DNA of 61,539 bases from NCBI GenBank assembly GCA_024682375.1, contig JAIKZI010000056.1, forward strand, positions 1 to 61,539, given 5' to 3'. This stretch comes from Lachnospiraceae bacterium. Lineage in GTDB: Bacteria > Bacillota > Clostridia > Lachnospirales > Lachnospiraceae. Positions 7,117 through 15,719 of the stretch are shown here, piece after piece. Position 1 is the first letter of the stretch, and every line of letters begins with the position of its first letter. The notes below the pieces were generated by a model that was not told the DNA's origin, searched no databases, and was given only the letters and a program-made list of their open reading frames with translations. The position numbers and the translations under genes were made by a program.

Positions 7117-8376
7117 CTAGTTAAAGAAAACTTTGATAATTGCTTCCAAATCTTCGCCGTCTTTTACGCCTGCTGTCTCGTAAGGTGAGTGCATAGCGAG
7201 CTGTGGAAGTCCGATGTCAACTGTTGGAAGAGCAACCTGGTTGTTTGAAAGGTTGCCAAGAGTTGAACCACCGGCTACATCTGAACGGTTTGTGAATACC
7301 TGGAGTTCCTTGCCGGCGCGCTTTGCTACCTGACGGAAGTAAGCGGCTGAGAAACCATCTGTACAATACTTCTGGTTTCCGGCGAACTTCATGGCTACAC
7401 CCTGACCGATTACTGGACGGTTGACTGGGTCAGCCTTTTCTTCATTGTTTGGATGAATAGCGTGAGCATTATCAGCAGAAATCATGAAGCCCTTTGCGAG
7501 GTCGATTTCATAATCTTCAAATGAACGTCCGAGTGCATCGTAAATTCTCTTTAAAGTATCGCGAAGGAATGTAGAAGCAGCACCCTGACGAGTTGAGCTT
7601 CCTACCTCTTCATTATCAAATACTGTATAAAGTGAAAGTGCTTCGCTTCTCTTTGCTGATAAGAAACCTGAAAGAGTTGTGTAAACACACTGAAGATCAT
7701 CGAGACGTGGGCCTGAGATAAATTCATCATTTTCGCCCCAAACGATGGCTTTTTCGTTGTTGTAAACATAAAGATCATAGCCTAATACATCTTCTGATTT
7801 GATGTTAGCCTTTGCAGCAACCTGATCCATGAGCTTAGGAGTTTCATCTCCTGAAACCATTCCCATAAGTGGGAGGAGATCCTTCTGAGGGTTGAATGCC
7901 TTACCATTATTTGCTTCTCTGTCCATGTGAATAGCAAGTGATGGAATCATGCACATAGGTTTTTCAAGGTCAATGTGCTTTGAAACAAGCTTTCCGTCTT
8001 CTTCTACAAAAACACGACCAGCTACTGAAAGTGGACGATCGAACCATGGGCTCTGAAGCATACCGCCGTACTTTTCTACGTTTAATACGCAGTAGCTATT
8101 TGCTTTTTTTAGTTCTGGATTTTCCTTGATTTTGAAGTAAGGAGAATCACTGTGGCTGGCTACGATACGGATGCCTTCAAAATTCTTTGGAATTGAGAAA
8201 GCGATGACAGCTGATTCATTTCTAGTTACAAAGTAATCTTTTCCTGCTTCGATATCATATTTAGATGCTTCATCTAGTTCGATGAATCCCTTTGATAGAA
8301 GCTCTTCCTTGACATTGTCAATTGCCTGATAGCTTGTAGGGCTATCGTTCAAAAATTCTGCGAGATTTCTTTTCAT
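7117..8376 (-). CDS. M18-family aminopeptidase
   Basis: A cytosolic zinc aminopeptidase that removes N-terminal, often acidic, residues from peptides. From ATG 8376 it has 419 residues; this start is preferred over an in-frame ATG at 8388 because a GGAGG ribosome binding site lies between them. Metal-binding motifs are clear: VASHSDSPYFKIK near the N-terminus, FDNEEVGSSTRQGA, SADNAHAIHPN and the C-terminal LPTVDIGLPQLAMHSPYE. Length and motif order match the DNPEP/ApeB group. It stands alone on the minus strand between terminators. Confidence 0.94.
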   Translation of the reverse strand: MKRNLAEFLNDSPTSYQAIDNVKEELLSKGFIELDEASKYDIEAGKDYFVTRNESAVIAFSIPKNFEGIRIVASHSDSPYFKIKENPELKKANSYCVLNVEKYGGMLQSPWFDRPLSVAGRVFVEEDGKLVSKHIDLEKPMCMIPSLAIHMDREANNGKAFNPQKDLLPLMGMVSGDETPKLMDQVAAKANIKSEDVLGYDLYVYNNEKAIVWGENDEFISGPRLDDLQCVYTTLSGFLSAKRSEALSLYTVFDNEEVGSSTRQGAASTFLRDTLKRIYDALGRSFEDYEIDLAKGFMISADNAHAIHPNNEEKADPVNRPVIGQGVAMKFAGNQKYCTDGFSAAYFRQVAKRAGKELQVFTNRSDVAGGSTLGNLSNNQVALPTVDIGLPQLAMHSPYETAGVKDGEDLEAIIKVFFN

Positions 8377-8411
8377 TTCTTCCTCCATTTATTGTGCAAG
8401 GACAAAAGGTC

Positions 8412-8469
8412 AAAAAACGACTGTGTCCTGTGATAACAAATCTGTTTTAATCTACCACAAAACACAGTC
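8412..8469 (-). terminator. Terminator of the phosphodiester glycosidase/membrane protein pair
   Basis: On the minus strand GACTGTGTTTTGTGG (from 8469) pairs with TCACAGGACACAGTC (to 8419), followed by GTTTTTT. The loop of about 21 bases is long, but the stem and T tract are good. It lies just beyond the stop of the gene at 8484. Confidence 0.65.
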
Positions 8470-8483
8470 ATCTTCAATGAAAG

Positions 8484-8882
8484 TTACTCATTGCCTTTGA
8501 GGAATAGAATCAAAACTCCTGCAATTAAAAGAACTATTCCAAGTATTGGGAACATAACAATCTTTTGATTGGTAGTTCCATAGATTTCTAAAACACCTTT
8601 CATAACACTTCCGACAGTTAGCATAAACACGCCACCTGCGTAGAACTGAAGCCCCGTGCTTGAAATACTAAAGTGACCTCTTCTTAATAGAATGAAGAAG
8701 AGCAGTAGCATCGGGAAGAGTCCGAGTATCAGTGGTATTGCGAAGGAAAAAATCATTGCATTCGAATATACTTCGTGACTAAACATTTCATATATAAATG
8801 CGAAAATTCCAAAGAAAACAGAACCGCCGAGGAAGAGTTTGACGTAAGTCTTTATTTTTTTTGTATTAGAATTCTTATACAT
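8484..8882 (-). CDS. Small four-helix membrane protein, function unknown
   Basis: 132 residues with a short basic N-terminus (NTKKIKTYVK) and four hydrophobic segments: FLGGSVFFGIFAFIYEMF, MIFSFAIPLILGLFPMLLLFF, FYAGGVFMLTVGSVMKGVL and IVMFPILGIVLLIAGVLILF. I do not recognise a family. It lies 15 bp after the phosphodiester glycosidase gene on the same strand and shares its terminator, so the two are probably co-transcribed; a joint cell-envelope role is only a guess. Confidence 0.75.
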   Translation of the reverse strand: MYKNSNTKKIKTYVKLFLGGSVFFGIFAFIYEMFSHEVYSNAMIFSFAIPLILGLFPMLLLFFILLRRGHFSISSTGLQFYAGGVFMLTVGSVMKGVLEIYGTTNQKIVMFPILGIVLLIAGVLILFLKGNE

Positions 8883-8897
8883 ACGAATACCTCCTGA

Positions 8898-9854
8898 TTA
8901 TTTTACATAAATGATGTCACTGACACTTCGTTCTGAGATTCGGCCTGTTGTGGTCGGATTGTTGATAACTGTTCCGTTATAGTACATTGTTGATGATCCG
9001 CCGCCGTCTAAGTTGTAGGCTGTTGTGCAACCGAGAGCCTGCATGAAGGTTGCGAGCTCCTTTAGGGAAAGGCCTTCGCTTTCGCTTGTACGTCCGTCTG
9101 AAACTACAAAAGTGAAATTGTTGGCGCTTGTCTGGCCGATGGCGGTTCGCGGATTGGAAGCCATGGCTTTTCCGACTTCATCTGATGAGGAAACGCTCAC
9201 CTCGCCATTTTCGACAAGACCAGGGCCGAAAGTGTAAGCCTGCCAAACACCTTTTTTCACGAGTTCATCGGAATCGAAATCGTCGGATGAAATTATTTCC
9301 ATAGTTCCGTCTGCGTAGATGCAGAGGATTTCAGAACCGCTTTTTACATCATCTCTATATACAACACCATTTCTTATTACAACACCAGTTTCCTGTGCTC
9401 CGTAGTAATCACCGTTTATTGCAAGGATTGCATCATTTTCTGAGGCAATAGTAGATGTCTTTGCGGTGATATTTTTTCCAAAAGAATTGTTGGCAAAAGC
9501 ACTCTTTAGGGATTCTGCAGAATCGAGAGTTACGCTTGCGACATATACTTCCGTATTTAAATATGTATATTCTGTCACGGTGATTTTTACGCCGTTTTCG
9601 TCGTAGGTGTCGTAAGTCTTTGTGACTGTGGCTCCGATTGACTCTAAATCCGCGGTACTTGTAGTCGCTGTACTTGTAGTGGTGCTAGAACTTGATGTGT
9701 TTGAAAGCGCGGTAGCGAAAGCGTCTGTAGAGGATTCGCTTGAAGCGTTTGTCTGATAAGTGCTAGGAATTACAAAGGTGTCTAATAGTAAATATGATGT
9801 TGTGGAAAAAATGAGAAGGCCGCTTAATAAGCCTGCAATTTTGTTTCTAATCAT
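8898..9854 (-). CDS. Exported phosphodiester glycosidase (NAGPA-type) domain protein
   Basis: 318 residues with an N-terminal membrane anchor or signal (residues about 5-27), then a Ser/Thr-rich low-complexity linker (about 38-68), then the NAGPA domain. Recognisable pieces are AINGDYYGAQETGVVIRNG, FGPGLVENGE, NPRTAIGQ, FVVSDGRTSES and the hallmark YNLDGGGSSTMYYNG near the C-terminus. Mammalian members remove GlcNAc from mannose-6-phosphodiesters; bacterial members are thought to act on surface polysaccharides or teichoic-acid-like phosphodiesters. The Ser/Thr linker suggests an extracellular domain held away from the membrane. ATG 9854 follows AGGAGGGAC. Confidence 0.9.
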   Translation of the reverse strand: MIRNKIAGLLSGLLIFSTTSYLLLDTFVIPSTYQTNASSESSTDAFATALSNTSSSSTTTSTATTSTADLESIGATVTKTYDTYDENGVKITVTEYTYLNTEVYVASVTLDSAESLKSAFANNSFGKNITAKTSTIASENDAILAINGDYYGAQETGVVIRNGVVYRDDVKSGSEILCIYADGTMEIISSDDFDSDELVKKGVWQAYTFGPGLVENGEVSVSSSDEVGKAMASNPRTAIGQTSANNFTFVVSDGRTSESEGLSLKELATFMQALGCTTAYNLDGGGSSTMYYNGTVINNPTTTGRISERSVSDIIYVK

Positions 9855-9943
9855 GGTTTTGTCCCTCCTTTTATAAGGCGAGTATAAGGAGCGAACTTTA
9901 AAGGAACTTTAAAATAAAAATAAAATTTAATGAAATTTCTGTA

Positions 9944-9973
9944 CTAATAGTTAAATTGTGAGTAAACTATTAG
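9944..9973. promoter_or_regulatory. Inverted repeat between the divergent glycosidase and FIST genes
   Basis: CTAATAGTT (9944-9952) and AACTATTAG (9965-9973) are perfect inverted copies 12 bp apart, in the 231-bp divergent spacer. This could be an operator or an RNA stem; no T tract follows. The same spacer holds a doubled GAACTTTAAA (from about 9894) close to the glycosidase start, whose meaning I cannot tell. Confidence 0.35.
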
Positions 9974-10085
9974 CATAGGTTATTTTTGTTATAAAATTAC
10001 TTTATATATTATAGGCTTGAGCAATGGGCTGAAACGAAAGATTATTTGATAGACTTTGTGCATCTATGAAAGGGGCGTAAAGAAT

Positions 10086-11180
10086 ATGCAGGTTAAAATT
10101 GGTAAAAGTAATAAGGCAAATGTGAGTGAAGCTCTAAGCGAAGCACTTTCAGGTGTGAATGATCCATCATTTTTGTTGGTACAGGCACCGTATGATTTTC
10201 TTGAGGAAGTAGCATCGACATTGAAAGAGAAGTTCCCTGAAGTACCTAATTTAGGAACTGCTGGAATTTCATATTTTGATTCAAAGGCTTCTGATAAGGA
10301 ATTGGTTGTAATCGCTTTTGGAAGTGATGCCAAAGTTGCTACTGGTGTATTGACCGGTTTATCAAACGCTCCTATGGGAGATATTTATAATTTGGAGGAT
10401 GCTATAAAGACAGTTTCTCCAGGAAAGAATGATACTATCTGTATCGAGTATTGTACTAATCATGAAGAGGTTACTGTTACAAGTTTGAATGTTGCTTTGG
10501 AACAGAAGGGCGTAGAACTTGTTGGAGGAACAGTTTTTGGAACACCCGACGGAAAAACTTCTTATGTAATGGTAGATAGCAAGTTATATGAAGATGCTTG
10601 CGGCTATGTAATTCTTAAAAACAAGTCTGGAAAGATCAGAACATATTCAGAACTTATTTATGAGCAGGCAAAAGAATTACCTATGCATATCGCAACAAAG
10701 GTAAATCTAGAGAACAAGGAACTCATTGAACTCGATGGTCGCCCTGCGGTAGATGTTTACTGCGAGGATACGGGAGTTAATAGAGATGATGTTATTGGCA
10801 ATGTATTGAAGCAGCCTTTAGGTCGAGTTGTAGGTCAGGCTTGTTATATTTCATCTATGTATGGAATTGGAAATGGCGGATCTCTAATCAATTATAAGAG
10901 ACTTAATGAGAATGATACGGTCAGAGTACTAGATCTTAGGGATTATAGAGAAGTCAATGGTAATACTTTTGATAACATTAAATCGGAGAATTCAAAGATT
11001 TCATTTATTTTTTCCGTAAACTGTATTTACAGACATATGTTATTTACAAATGAGGGATATTTGAATGAGTTTATCGCTGGCATGAACAAAGTCGGTCCAC
11101 ATATCGGTTATGTAGGCGGCGGGGAGCAGCATAATAAGCAGCATGTAAATCAGACAATGGTGTGTGCAGTATTTGAATAA
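10086..11180 (+). CDS. FIST domain sensory protein
   Basis: 364 residues from ATG 10086, which has AGGGG 10 bp upstream; an in-frame TTG at 10056 would add ten residues but lacks a ribosome binding site. The N-terminal half has the FIST pattern: FLLVQAPYDF, LEEVASTLKEKFP, NLGTAGISYFD, ELVVIAFGSDAKVATGVL. The C-terminal half has the FIST_C pattern: RPAVDVYCEDTGV, VRVLDLRDY, FIFSVNCIYRHMLF, and a glycine-rich end (HIGYVGGGEQ). FIST proteins are small-ligand sensors coupled to signalling proteins. The next gene, 9 bp on, is a chemoreceptor without a sensory domain, so this protein is probably its input partner. Confidence 0.88.
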   Translation: MQVKIGKSNKANVSEALSEALSGVNDPSFLLVQAPYDFLEEVASTLKEKFPEVPNLGTAGISYFDSKASDKELVVIAFGSDAKVATGVLTGLSNAPMGDIYNLEDAIKTVSPGKNDTICIEYCTNHEEVTVTSLNVALEQKGVELVGGTVFGTPDGKTSYVMVDSKLYEDACGYVILKNKSGKIRTYSELIYEQAKELPMHIATKVNLENKELIELDGRPAVDVYCEDTGVNRDDVIGNVLKQPLGRVVGQACYISSMYGIGNGGSLINYKRLNENDTVRVLDLRDYREVNGNTFDNIKSENSKISFIFSVNCIYRHMLFTNEGYLNEFIAGMNKVGPHIGYVGGGEQHNKQHVNQTMVCAVFE

Positions 11181-11189
11181 GGATGGTGA

Positions 11190-12164
11190 ATGAAAATGGG
11201 ACTCTTTAGTAAAAAAACAACAGAAGTAGAAACAACAGTTGCTCCTTCAAGTAAGAAGGATTTAAGCAGAGACTTACATCCTCTTCGCGAAGTTGGTAGA
11301 TTTGCCATCGAGCAGAAATGTAAATTGCAGAATGAAGAGAGCGTTACAATCAATGGTATTGAGAAGGTGCAGACTTCATTTGGCGTTGTAGAAGATAAAT
11401 ATGAAGGTATCACAGGTTCAGTAGAAGAATTCAAGAGTGAATTTGACAATGTACGTACAGTAACTGAACATTTGGATGAGATTATTCAGAAGTTAAAGGA
11501 TACAGCTGATGAATCTCATGCAGGTATGGAACATGTAGATCAGAGTTCTAAATCTGTTGCAGATACAATCGATGAGATGCAGGGCGTATTCGATGAATTC
11601 CAGAAGAGTTTGGATGACATTAGGGAAAAAGTTGCTCAGATTAATTCTGTTGCCACACAGACAAACCTTTTGGCTTTGAATGCCTCTATTGAAGCTGCCC
11701 GTGCCGGTGAAGCAGGACGTGGATTCGCAGTCGTAGCTACTCAGGTAAATGAGCTTTCTCAGGAAATCAAAGAGATGGTTGTAGCTATTGATGAAAGTAT
11801 GGAAGACCTTGAGAATAAGAATCAGAACTTGCGTGATTCTCTTGGAAATACAAAGGGAGCTATCGATGAATCTCATGAGAATATCGAGAGTACTCAGGAA
11901 GTTATCTCTTCTATCAAGGGCGTAGCTGATGAAGTAGCCGGTGAAAGTGATCAGATGACAAAAGTATTTGAAAAGTGTGATACAGCAATCGATTCAATCA
12001 CAGGAAACATTGTTGATTCAAAGCAGTACTTCTTAGCTGTTGAAGATGATATTTCTGATATCAAGTTAAAGATTACTGAAAAGGGATTTATGTTTGAGGA
12101 TATGGATAATGTGCTTAGCCAGATTCAGCCTTTGATTGAAAAAGTAATTCAGAACAATAAATAA
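11190..12164 (+). CDS. Soluble methyl-accepting chemotaxis protein without sensor domain
   Basis: 324 residues, with no signal peptide or membrane helix. The N-terminal ~45 residues are polar, followed by coiled coil. The conserved hairpin tip that contacts CheA and CheW is at about residues 155-180 ([20 protein letters not shown], then RGFAVVA). The helical arms are short and no ligand-binding, PAS or globin domain is visible. ATG 11190 (or 11196) follows the FIST stop by 9 bp, suggesting that FIST supplies the sensing function. The next gene is a second receptor, so the region is a chemosensory operon. Confidence 0.92.
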   Translation: MKMGLFSKKTTEVETTVAPSSKKDLSRDLHPLREVGRFAIEQKCKLQNEESVTINGIEKVQTSFGVVEDKYEGITGSVEEFKSEFDNVRTVTEHLDEIIQKLKDTADESHAGMEHVDQSSKSVADTIDEMQGVFDEFQKSLDDIREKVAQINSVATQTNLLALNASIEAARAGEAGRGFAVVATQVNELSQEIKEMVVAIDESMEDLENKNQNLRDSLGNTKGAIDESHENIESTQEVISSIKGVADEVAGESDQMTKVFEKCDTAIDSITGNIVDSKQYFLAVEDDISDIKLKITEKGFMFEDMDNVLSQIQPLIEKVIQNNK

Positions 12165-12202
12165 ATACCAATCGAGTTATGAACTCGTGTAAGAGGTGGG
12201 AT

Positions 12203-13855
12203 ATGACGAAACGCAAAGCTTCTTTAAAAGCAATTTTGATCGGACTAGTTTTAATCCAGCTAATCTTAGTGGGCTCAGTAGCGCTTGTGGCAGGAACTGT
12301 AAATATGCGTTCCGGTATGGAATATGAAGTACGTACCGGTGTAAGCGCAGCATGTAAATCTTATGCAGAGATGATAGAACTTTCATCAGGTATGGATGAT
12401 AAAGCTCGTGAAGGCATAGAGATTGATATGCATAAAAGTACAGGATACGAGTATACGTATTTTGAAGGAGATACTAGAGCTCGTTCTAGTATTCCAAATG
12501 TGGTTGGTACGAAGGCCAATGATACTGTTATCGAGACTGTATTGAATGGCCATAAGAGATATCAGGCTGATAATGTCGATATCGGAGGAGAGAAATACTA
12601 TGTAGCTTATGAACCAATCGAAGAAGATGGAAAAGTTACTGGTATGGCTTTTGTAGGGAAAAAGAAAAGTGAAATCATGGGTTATATCAATAAAAAGGTA
12701 TACACCATGGTAGGTATAGTTGTAGCAATTATGATTTTGATGCTTGTGTATTCTGTTTGGAATACACTTAAAATCGTAAATGCTATAAAAGATGACGTGA
12801 ATGCAGTTAAGACAATTGCATCAGGTAATCTTACAATCGAATTAGATGAGAAAACTTTAAAGAGAAGTGATGAACTGGGTGAGATGTCGCAGGCTCTTCT
12901 TGAAATGTCGGATAAGTTAAAGAGCGTAATCGGAAACGCTAGACATTCTTCGGATGAGGTTGACGACTCAGCTGGTTATCTTTCTAAGACAGCCACATCT
13001 ATTTCGACTACAGCGGATGGTGTTTCAAATGCGATTGAACAGGTAGCGGACGGTGCTACAAATCAGGCGCATGCTTTACAAGATACTTTATCTAATGTAG
13101 GATTGATAAATGAGTCTATTCATACTATTACCGAGAATACGGAAAAAATGAATGAGATCTCAGCGTCTATGCAGGATAAGTCGAAGACATCTTCGGAGTC
13201 ACTTACAAAACTTCGTATGTTTACTCGTGAAGTTATAGCATCGACTGATGAAATCGTTGAATTGATTAAAAATACAAATAATGCGGTTACAACTATTAGT
13301 GAAGCCGTAGCAATTATCGATTCCATTGCTGCACAGACAAATCTTCTCTCTTTGAATGCGTCGATTGAAGCAGCTCGAGCTGGAGAAGCAGGTAGAGGCT
13401 TTGCAGTAGTAGCAGGTGAGATTAGGGAGCTCGCTGATCAGTCAGCTGAGGCAGCAGCTAATATTTCAGATGCTATGAAAGGCTTATCAGCGGATTCATC
13501 CAATACAATGGAGAAAGCCGGCAATGTTCATGAGACAATCATTAAGCAGAGAAGTATTATTCATCAGGCTATTGAACAGGTTGATTCTTTGATTGAAAGT
13601 ATCAATTCTTCTATAGAAATTACAGAGGAAATCTCTAAAAATGTTGAACAGACAGATGAAGCAAGTCGGGTAATCTCTGACAATATCTCATCTCTTTCAT
13701 CTATTTCACAGGAGAATGCAGCTAGTTCAGAACAGACTAGAGCATCTATGGCTGATTTGTCTGATACAGTTGCTAAGCTTTCAGAAAAGGCAAATGGACT
13801 GAATGAAATAGCCAAAGGTCTTGAAGAAGAAATGGATTTCTTCAAGGAAGAGTAA
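12203..13855 (+). CDS. Transmembrane methyl-accepting chemotaxis protein (single-Cache type)
   Basis: 550 residues from ATG 12203, chosen because AGAGGTGGG precedes it; an in-frame ATG at 12179 has no such site. Order of parts: TM1 (residues about 9-30, [20 protein letters not shown]), an extracellular sCache-like domain with [27 protein letters not shown] and [10 protein letters not shown] (about 35-155), TM2 ([15 protein letters not shown], about 169-183), HAMP, then the signalling domain with tip [20 protein letters not shown]. The Cache subtype resembles those that bind carboxylates, but the ligand cannot be told from sequence. It lies 38 bp after the soluble receptor. Confidence 0.93.
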   Translation: MTKRKASLKAILIGLVLIQLILVGSVALVAGTVNMRSGMEYEVRTGVSAACKSYAEMIELSSGMDDKAREGIEIDMHKSTGYEYTYFEGDTRARSSIPNVVGTKANDTVIETVLNGHKRYQADNVDIGGEKYYVAYEPIEEDGKVTGMAFVGKKKSEIMGYINKKVYTMVGIVVAIMILMLVYSVWNTLKIVNAIKDDVNAVKTIASGNLTIELDEKTLKRSDELGEMSQALLEMSDKLKSVIGNARHSSDEVDDSAGYLSKTATSISTTADGVSNAIEQVADGATNQAHALQDTLSNVGLINESIHTITENTEKMNEISASMQDKSKTSSESLTKLRMFTREVIASTDEIVELIKNTNNAVTTISEAVAIIDSIAAQTNLLSLNASIEAARAGEAGRGFAVVAGEIRELADQSAEAAANISDAMKGLSADSSNTMEKAGNVHETIIKQRSIIHQAIEQVDSLIESINSSIEITEEISKNVEQTDEASRVISDNISSLSSISQENAASSEQTRASMADLSDTVAKLSEKANGLNEIAKGLEEEMDFFKEE

Positions 13856-13903
13856 TTTATAAGCTTAATAAGTTAAAAATATTAATGAAAGAGGCAGAGT
13901 GGT

Positions 13904-14416
13904 TTGGAAATTAAAAGATGTACACTAGATAATGTAAAAGAACTTCAGAGTGTCGCTAGACAGGCATTCTCAGAGACTTTCTTGAAATGGAACACAGAAG
14001 AAAATGTTACTAAGTATATCGATGAGAATTATGCTATAGATGTACTGGAGAAAGAAATTGTAGATGAGAACAGCAAGATTTTTCTTGCGTATAACGAGGA
14101 TGGCAAAGTTATCGGATATTTAAAAGTGAACAAGGAAGGCGCACAGACTGAGAAAGACTATCCAGATTCTATGGAAGTTCAGAGAATCTATGTACTTAAA
14201 GAGGCAAAAGGACAGGGAGTAGGTTCTAAATTCATGGAGCTTGCTGAGAAAATAGCCAAGGAGTGGAATGTAAAGTATATGTGGCTTGGAGTTTGGGAGC
14301 ATAATGATCCAGCACTTAAATTCTACGAGAGCAAAGGATATACACATTTCTCTGATCATACTTTTGTAATGGGTGATAAACCACAGACTGATTACATTAT
14401 GAGAAAAGATATTTAA
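13904..14416 (+). CDS. GNAT-family N-acetyltransferase
   Basis: 170 residues, starting at TTG 13904 (reading MEIKRCTLDN), with GAGG about 10 bp upstream; no ATG gives a full domain. The acetyl-CoA loop is EVQRIYVLKEAKGQGVGSKF near residues 91-110, followed by WLGVWEHNDPALKFYESKGY, the typical end of the fold. The layout resembles polyamine or amino-acid N-acetyltransferases, but the substrate is unknown. It lies 48 bp after the chemoreceptor and ends at a terminator. Confidence 0.9.
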   Translation: MEIKRCTLDNVKELQSVARQAFSETFLKWNTEENVTKYIDENYAIDVLEKEIVDENSKIFLAYNEDGKVIGYLKVNKEGAQTEKDYPDSMEVQRIYVLKEAKGQGVGSKFMELAEKIAKEWNVKYMWLGVWEHNDPALKFYESKGYTHFSDHTFVMGDKPQTDYIMRKDI

Positions 14417-14423
14417 AGTGAAA

Positions 14424-14454
14424 GACTTCTGACATTTGTCAGAAGTCTTTTTTT
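14424..14454 (+). terminator. Terminator after the acetyltransferase gene
   Basis: GACTTCTGAC (14424-14433), loop ATTT, GTCAGAAGTC (14438-14447), then seven T. It lies between convergent genes and overlaps the end of the nuclease gene's stop region. Confidence 0.9.
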
Positions 14455-15154
14455 ATTTCTCATGGCTTTCGCCGTTTGAATAGTCGATTTCAATTCCAGG
14501 CTGAATATTTTTTAGTCTGACACAGAATTTAATTCCAGCACCATTATCTTCTATAGAGTAAGCTTCCATAAGAACTGTCGATGCAACTAGATTGTTGCCA
14601 TCATATTCAGGTGTTACACGGTATAGGACGTGATTGGATGGATTTTCATCTATATATTTTGCAACCTTGGTTTCGAAAGGGAGCATAAGGCTCTCGTTTA
14701 AATATCTGGTTCCCGTTATAAGATTTTTTTCGTTTGCATTTTCACCGGTCAAACAGTATGCAATCAGATGACATCTATTATAAAGATAGTTTCCGTTTAT
14801 AAGATGCGGATATTTCACTGTGTGCCAACCGGAAGGCTTTATCATTCCGATTGCTCCTCTTTCCTCTGTTGGCATGGTTTCCTTTCCGACACAGGCATAG
14901 GCAACCTGACATCTTCCTAAAGAATCTAAGGGAGAATAACTTTCAAAGCAGGACGGATTTAAATCTGATTCTTTAAAATATGGATTATTGTTATTTACTT
15001 CAGCGACATCAGTGTTTTGACTTACTTGGGTTTGTGGCTGCTCTGATGTATGGGTCAGCTTACCTCCGGAAAAAAGTGTAACTCCTGAAATTATAAGGGC
15101 AGTTAAAAGGTAAGCGAATGGTTGATTCTTTTTATATCTTCTTCGTCTTGACAT
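14453..15154 (-). CDS. Exported DNA/RNA non-specific (DNA-entry type) endonuclease
   Basis: 233 residues. A basic start (MSRRRRYKKN) and a hydrophobic segment (FAYLLTALIISGVTLFSGG) indicate membrane anchoring or export. After a polar linker, the nuclease domain begins near PLDSLGRCQVAYACVG. Its active-site region reads NYLYNRCHLIAYCLTGENAN; the His of RCHLIA aligns with the DRGH histidine of this superfamily, and NLITGTRYLN gives the metal-ligand Asn. The form is closest to Gram-positive EndA/NucA-like DNA-entry nucleases. Function could be DNA uptake, nutrient scavenging or biofilm DNA breakdown; scavenging would fit the nucleoside cluster nearby. It has its own promoter and a leader terminator. 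Confidence 0.88.
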   Translation of the reverse strand: MSRRRRYKKNQPFAYLLTALIISGVTLFSGGKLTHTSEQPQTQVSQNTDVAEVNNNNPYFKESDLNPSCFESYSPLDSLGRCQVAYACVGKETMPTEERGAIGMIKPSGWHTVKYPHLINGNYLYNRCHLIAYCLTGENANEKNLITGTRYLNESLMLPFETKVAKYIDENPSNHVLYRVTPEYDGNNLVASTVLMEAYSIEDNGAGIKFCVRLKNIQPGIEIDYSNGESHEK

Positions 15155-15171
15155 ATATATCCTATCTCATG

Positions 15172-15198
15172 AAAAAAGCCTCCGTGAGTTACGGAAGC
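15172..15198 (-). terminator. Intrinsic terminator inside the leader of the nuclease gene
   Basis: On the minus strand GCTTCCGT (15198-15191), loop AACTC, ACGGAGGC (15185-15178), then six T. The 8-bp stem includes one G-U pair. It stands between the promoter at 15250-15222 and the start codon at 15154, so a transcript from that promoter meets it before the gene: a candidate attenuator. Confidence 0.75.
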
Positions 15199-15221
15199 GA
15201 ATGTGTAATAAAACGATATTA

Positions 15222-15250
15222 ATGATATCAGTGGAAAAATTTGGTGTCAA
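15222..15250 (-). promoter_or_regulatory. Sigma-A promoter of the nuclease gene
   Basis: On the minus strand TTGACA (15250-15245), 17 bp, TATCAT (15227-15222). Transcription would begin near 15215 and enter the leader terminator within about 20-45 bases. Confidence 0.72.
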
Positions 15251-15256
15251 TTGGAC

Positions 15257-15418
15257 AAAAATAAAGAACTGGTACTTGATGAAGCTCTCGCCATCTTTCC
15301 CAGTTCTAACACGACACTTATGAAGATCTATTTCGCGAGGCTCTCGCCGCTTTTACTATCTTCTATGTCAATCACGAAAAATCTAAGTGAAGCTCTCGCC
15401 ACTTGGATTTCTTAACTT
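15257..15418 (-). ncRNA. Candidate small RNA with three hairpins sharing one loop sequence
   Basis: The minus strand carries three consecutive hairpins, each presenting G-GCGAGAGCYT-C at its tip (plus-strand form GARGCTCTCGCC at 15281-15292, 15337-15348 and 15389-15400). The stems differ: AAATCCAAGTG/CACTTAGATTT for the first transcribed, GCG/CGC inside GAAGAT/ATCTTC for the second, GATG/CATC inside AGAACTGG/CCAGTTCT for the third. The third is followed by TTATTTTT, so it can serve as a terminator, and a consensus promoter stands 7 bp before the first. That predicts a transcript of about 160 nt. There is no ORF in the segment. I cannot match it to a named RNA family. Confidence 0.65.
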
Positions 15419-15424
15419 GATTGT

Positions 15425-15453
15425 ATTGTAATTTATACAATGAATTGTGTCAA
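15425..15453 (-). promoter_or_regulatory. Near-consensus sigma-A promoter of the three-hairpin RNA
   Basis: On the minus strand TTGACA (15453-15448), 17 bp, TACAAT (15430-15425). A palindrome, ATTGTA-attta-TACAAT (15425-15441), covers the -10 box and part of the spacer and could be an operator. The remaining ~280 bp up to the gene at 15720 is AT-rich; it contains repeated ATGAATTGT (15440, 15508) and a palindrome ACAATTGT near 15640, but no plus-strand promoter I would name. Confidence 0.72.
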
Positions 15454-15719
15454 TATTATTTTCTGAAAAATACTGTATACAATCTAAATTGTCGCAAAAT
15501 TTGATAATGAATTGTCAGGCCAGATATTTTATTGACGAGTGAAATTTTTAAAATCAACAATATATAAACGTAAAATAAAATATATCATCAATATATAGAA
15601 AACGATCGATTGGGGTTTTATAATTGTGTTTGTAAAAGTACAATTGTAAAGAGCTTTGTTTATAAAAAGTTAAGAATTGAATTTGAAATATAAGTATTTT
15701 TTTCTATGGGAGTGAAGCT

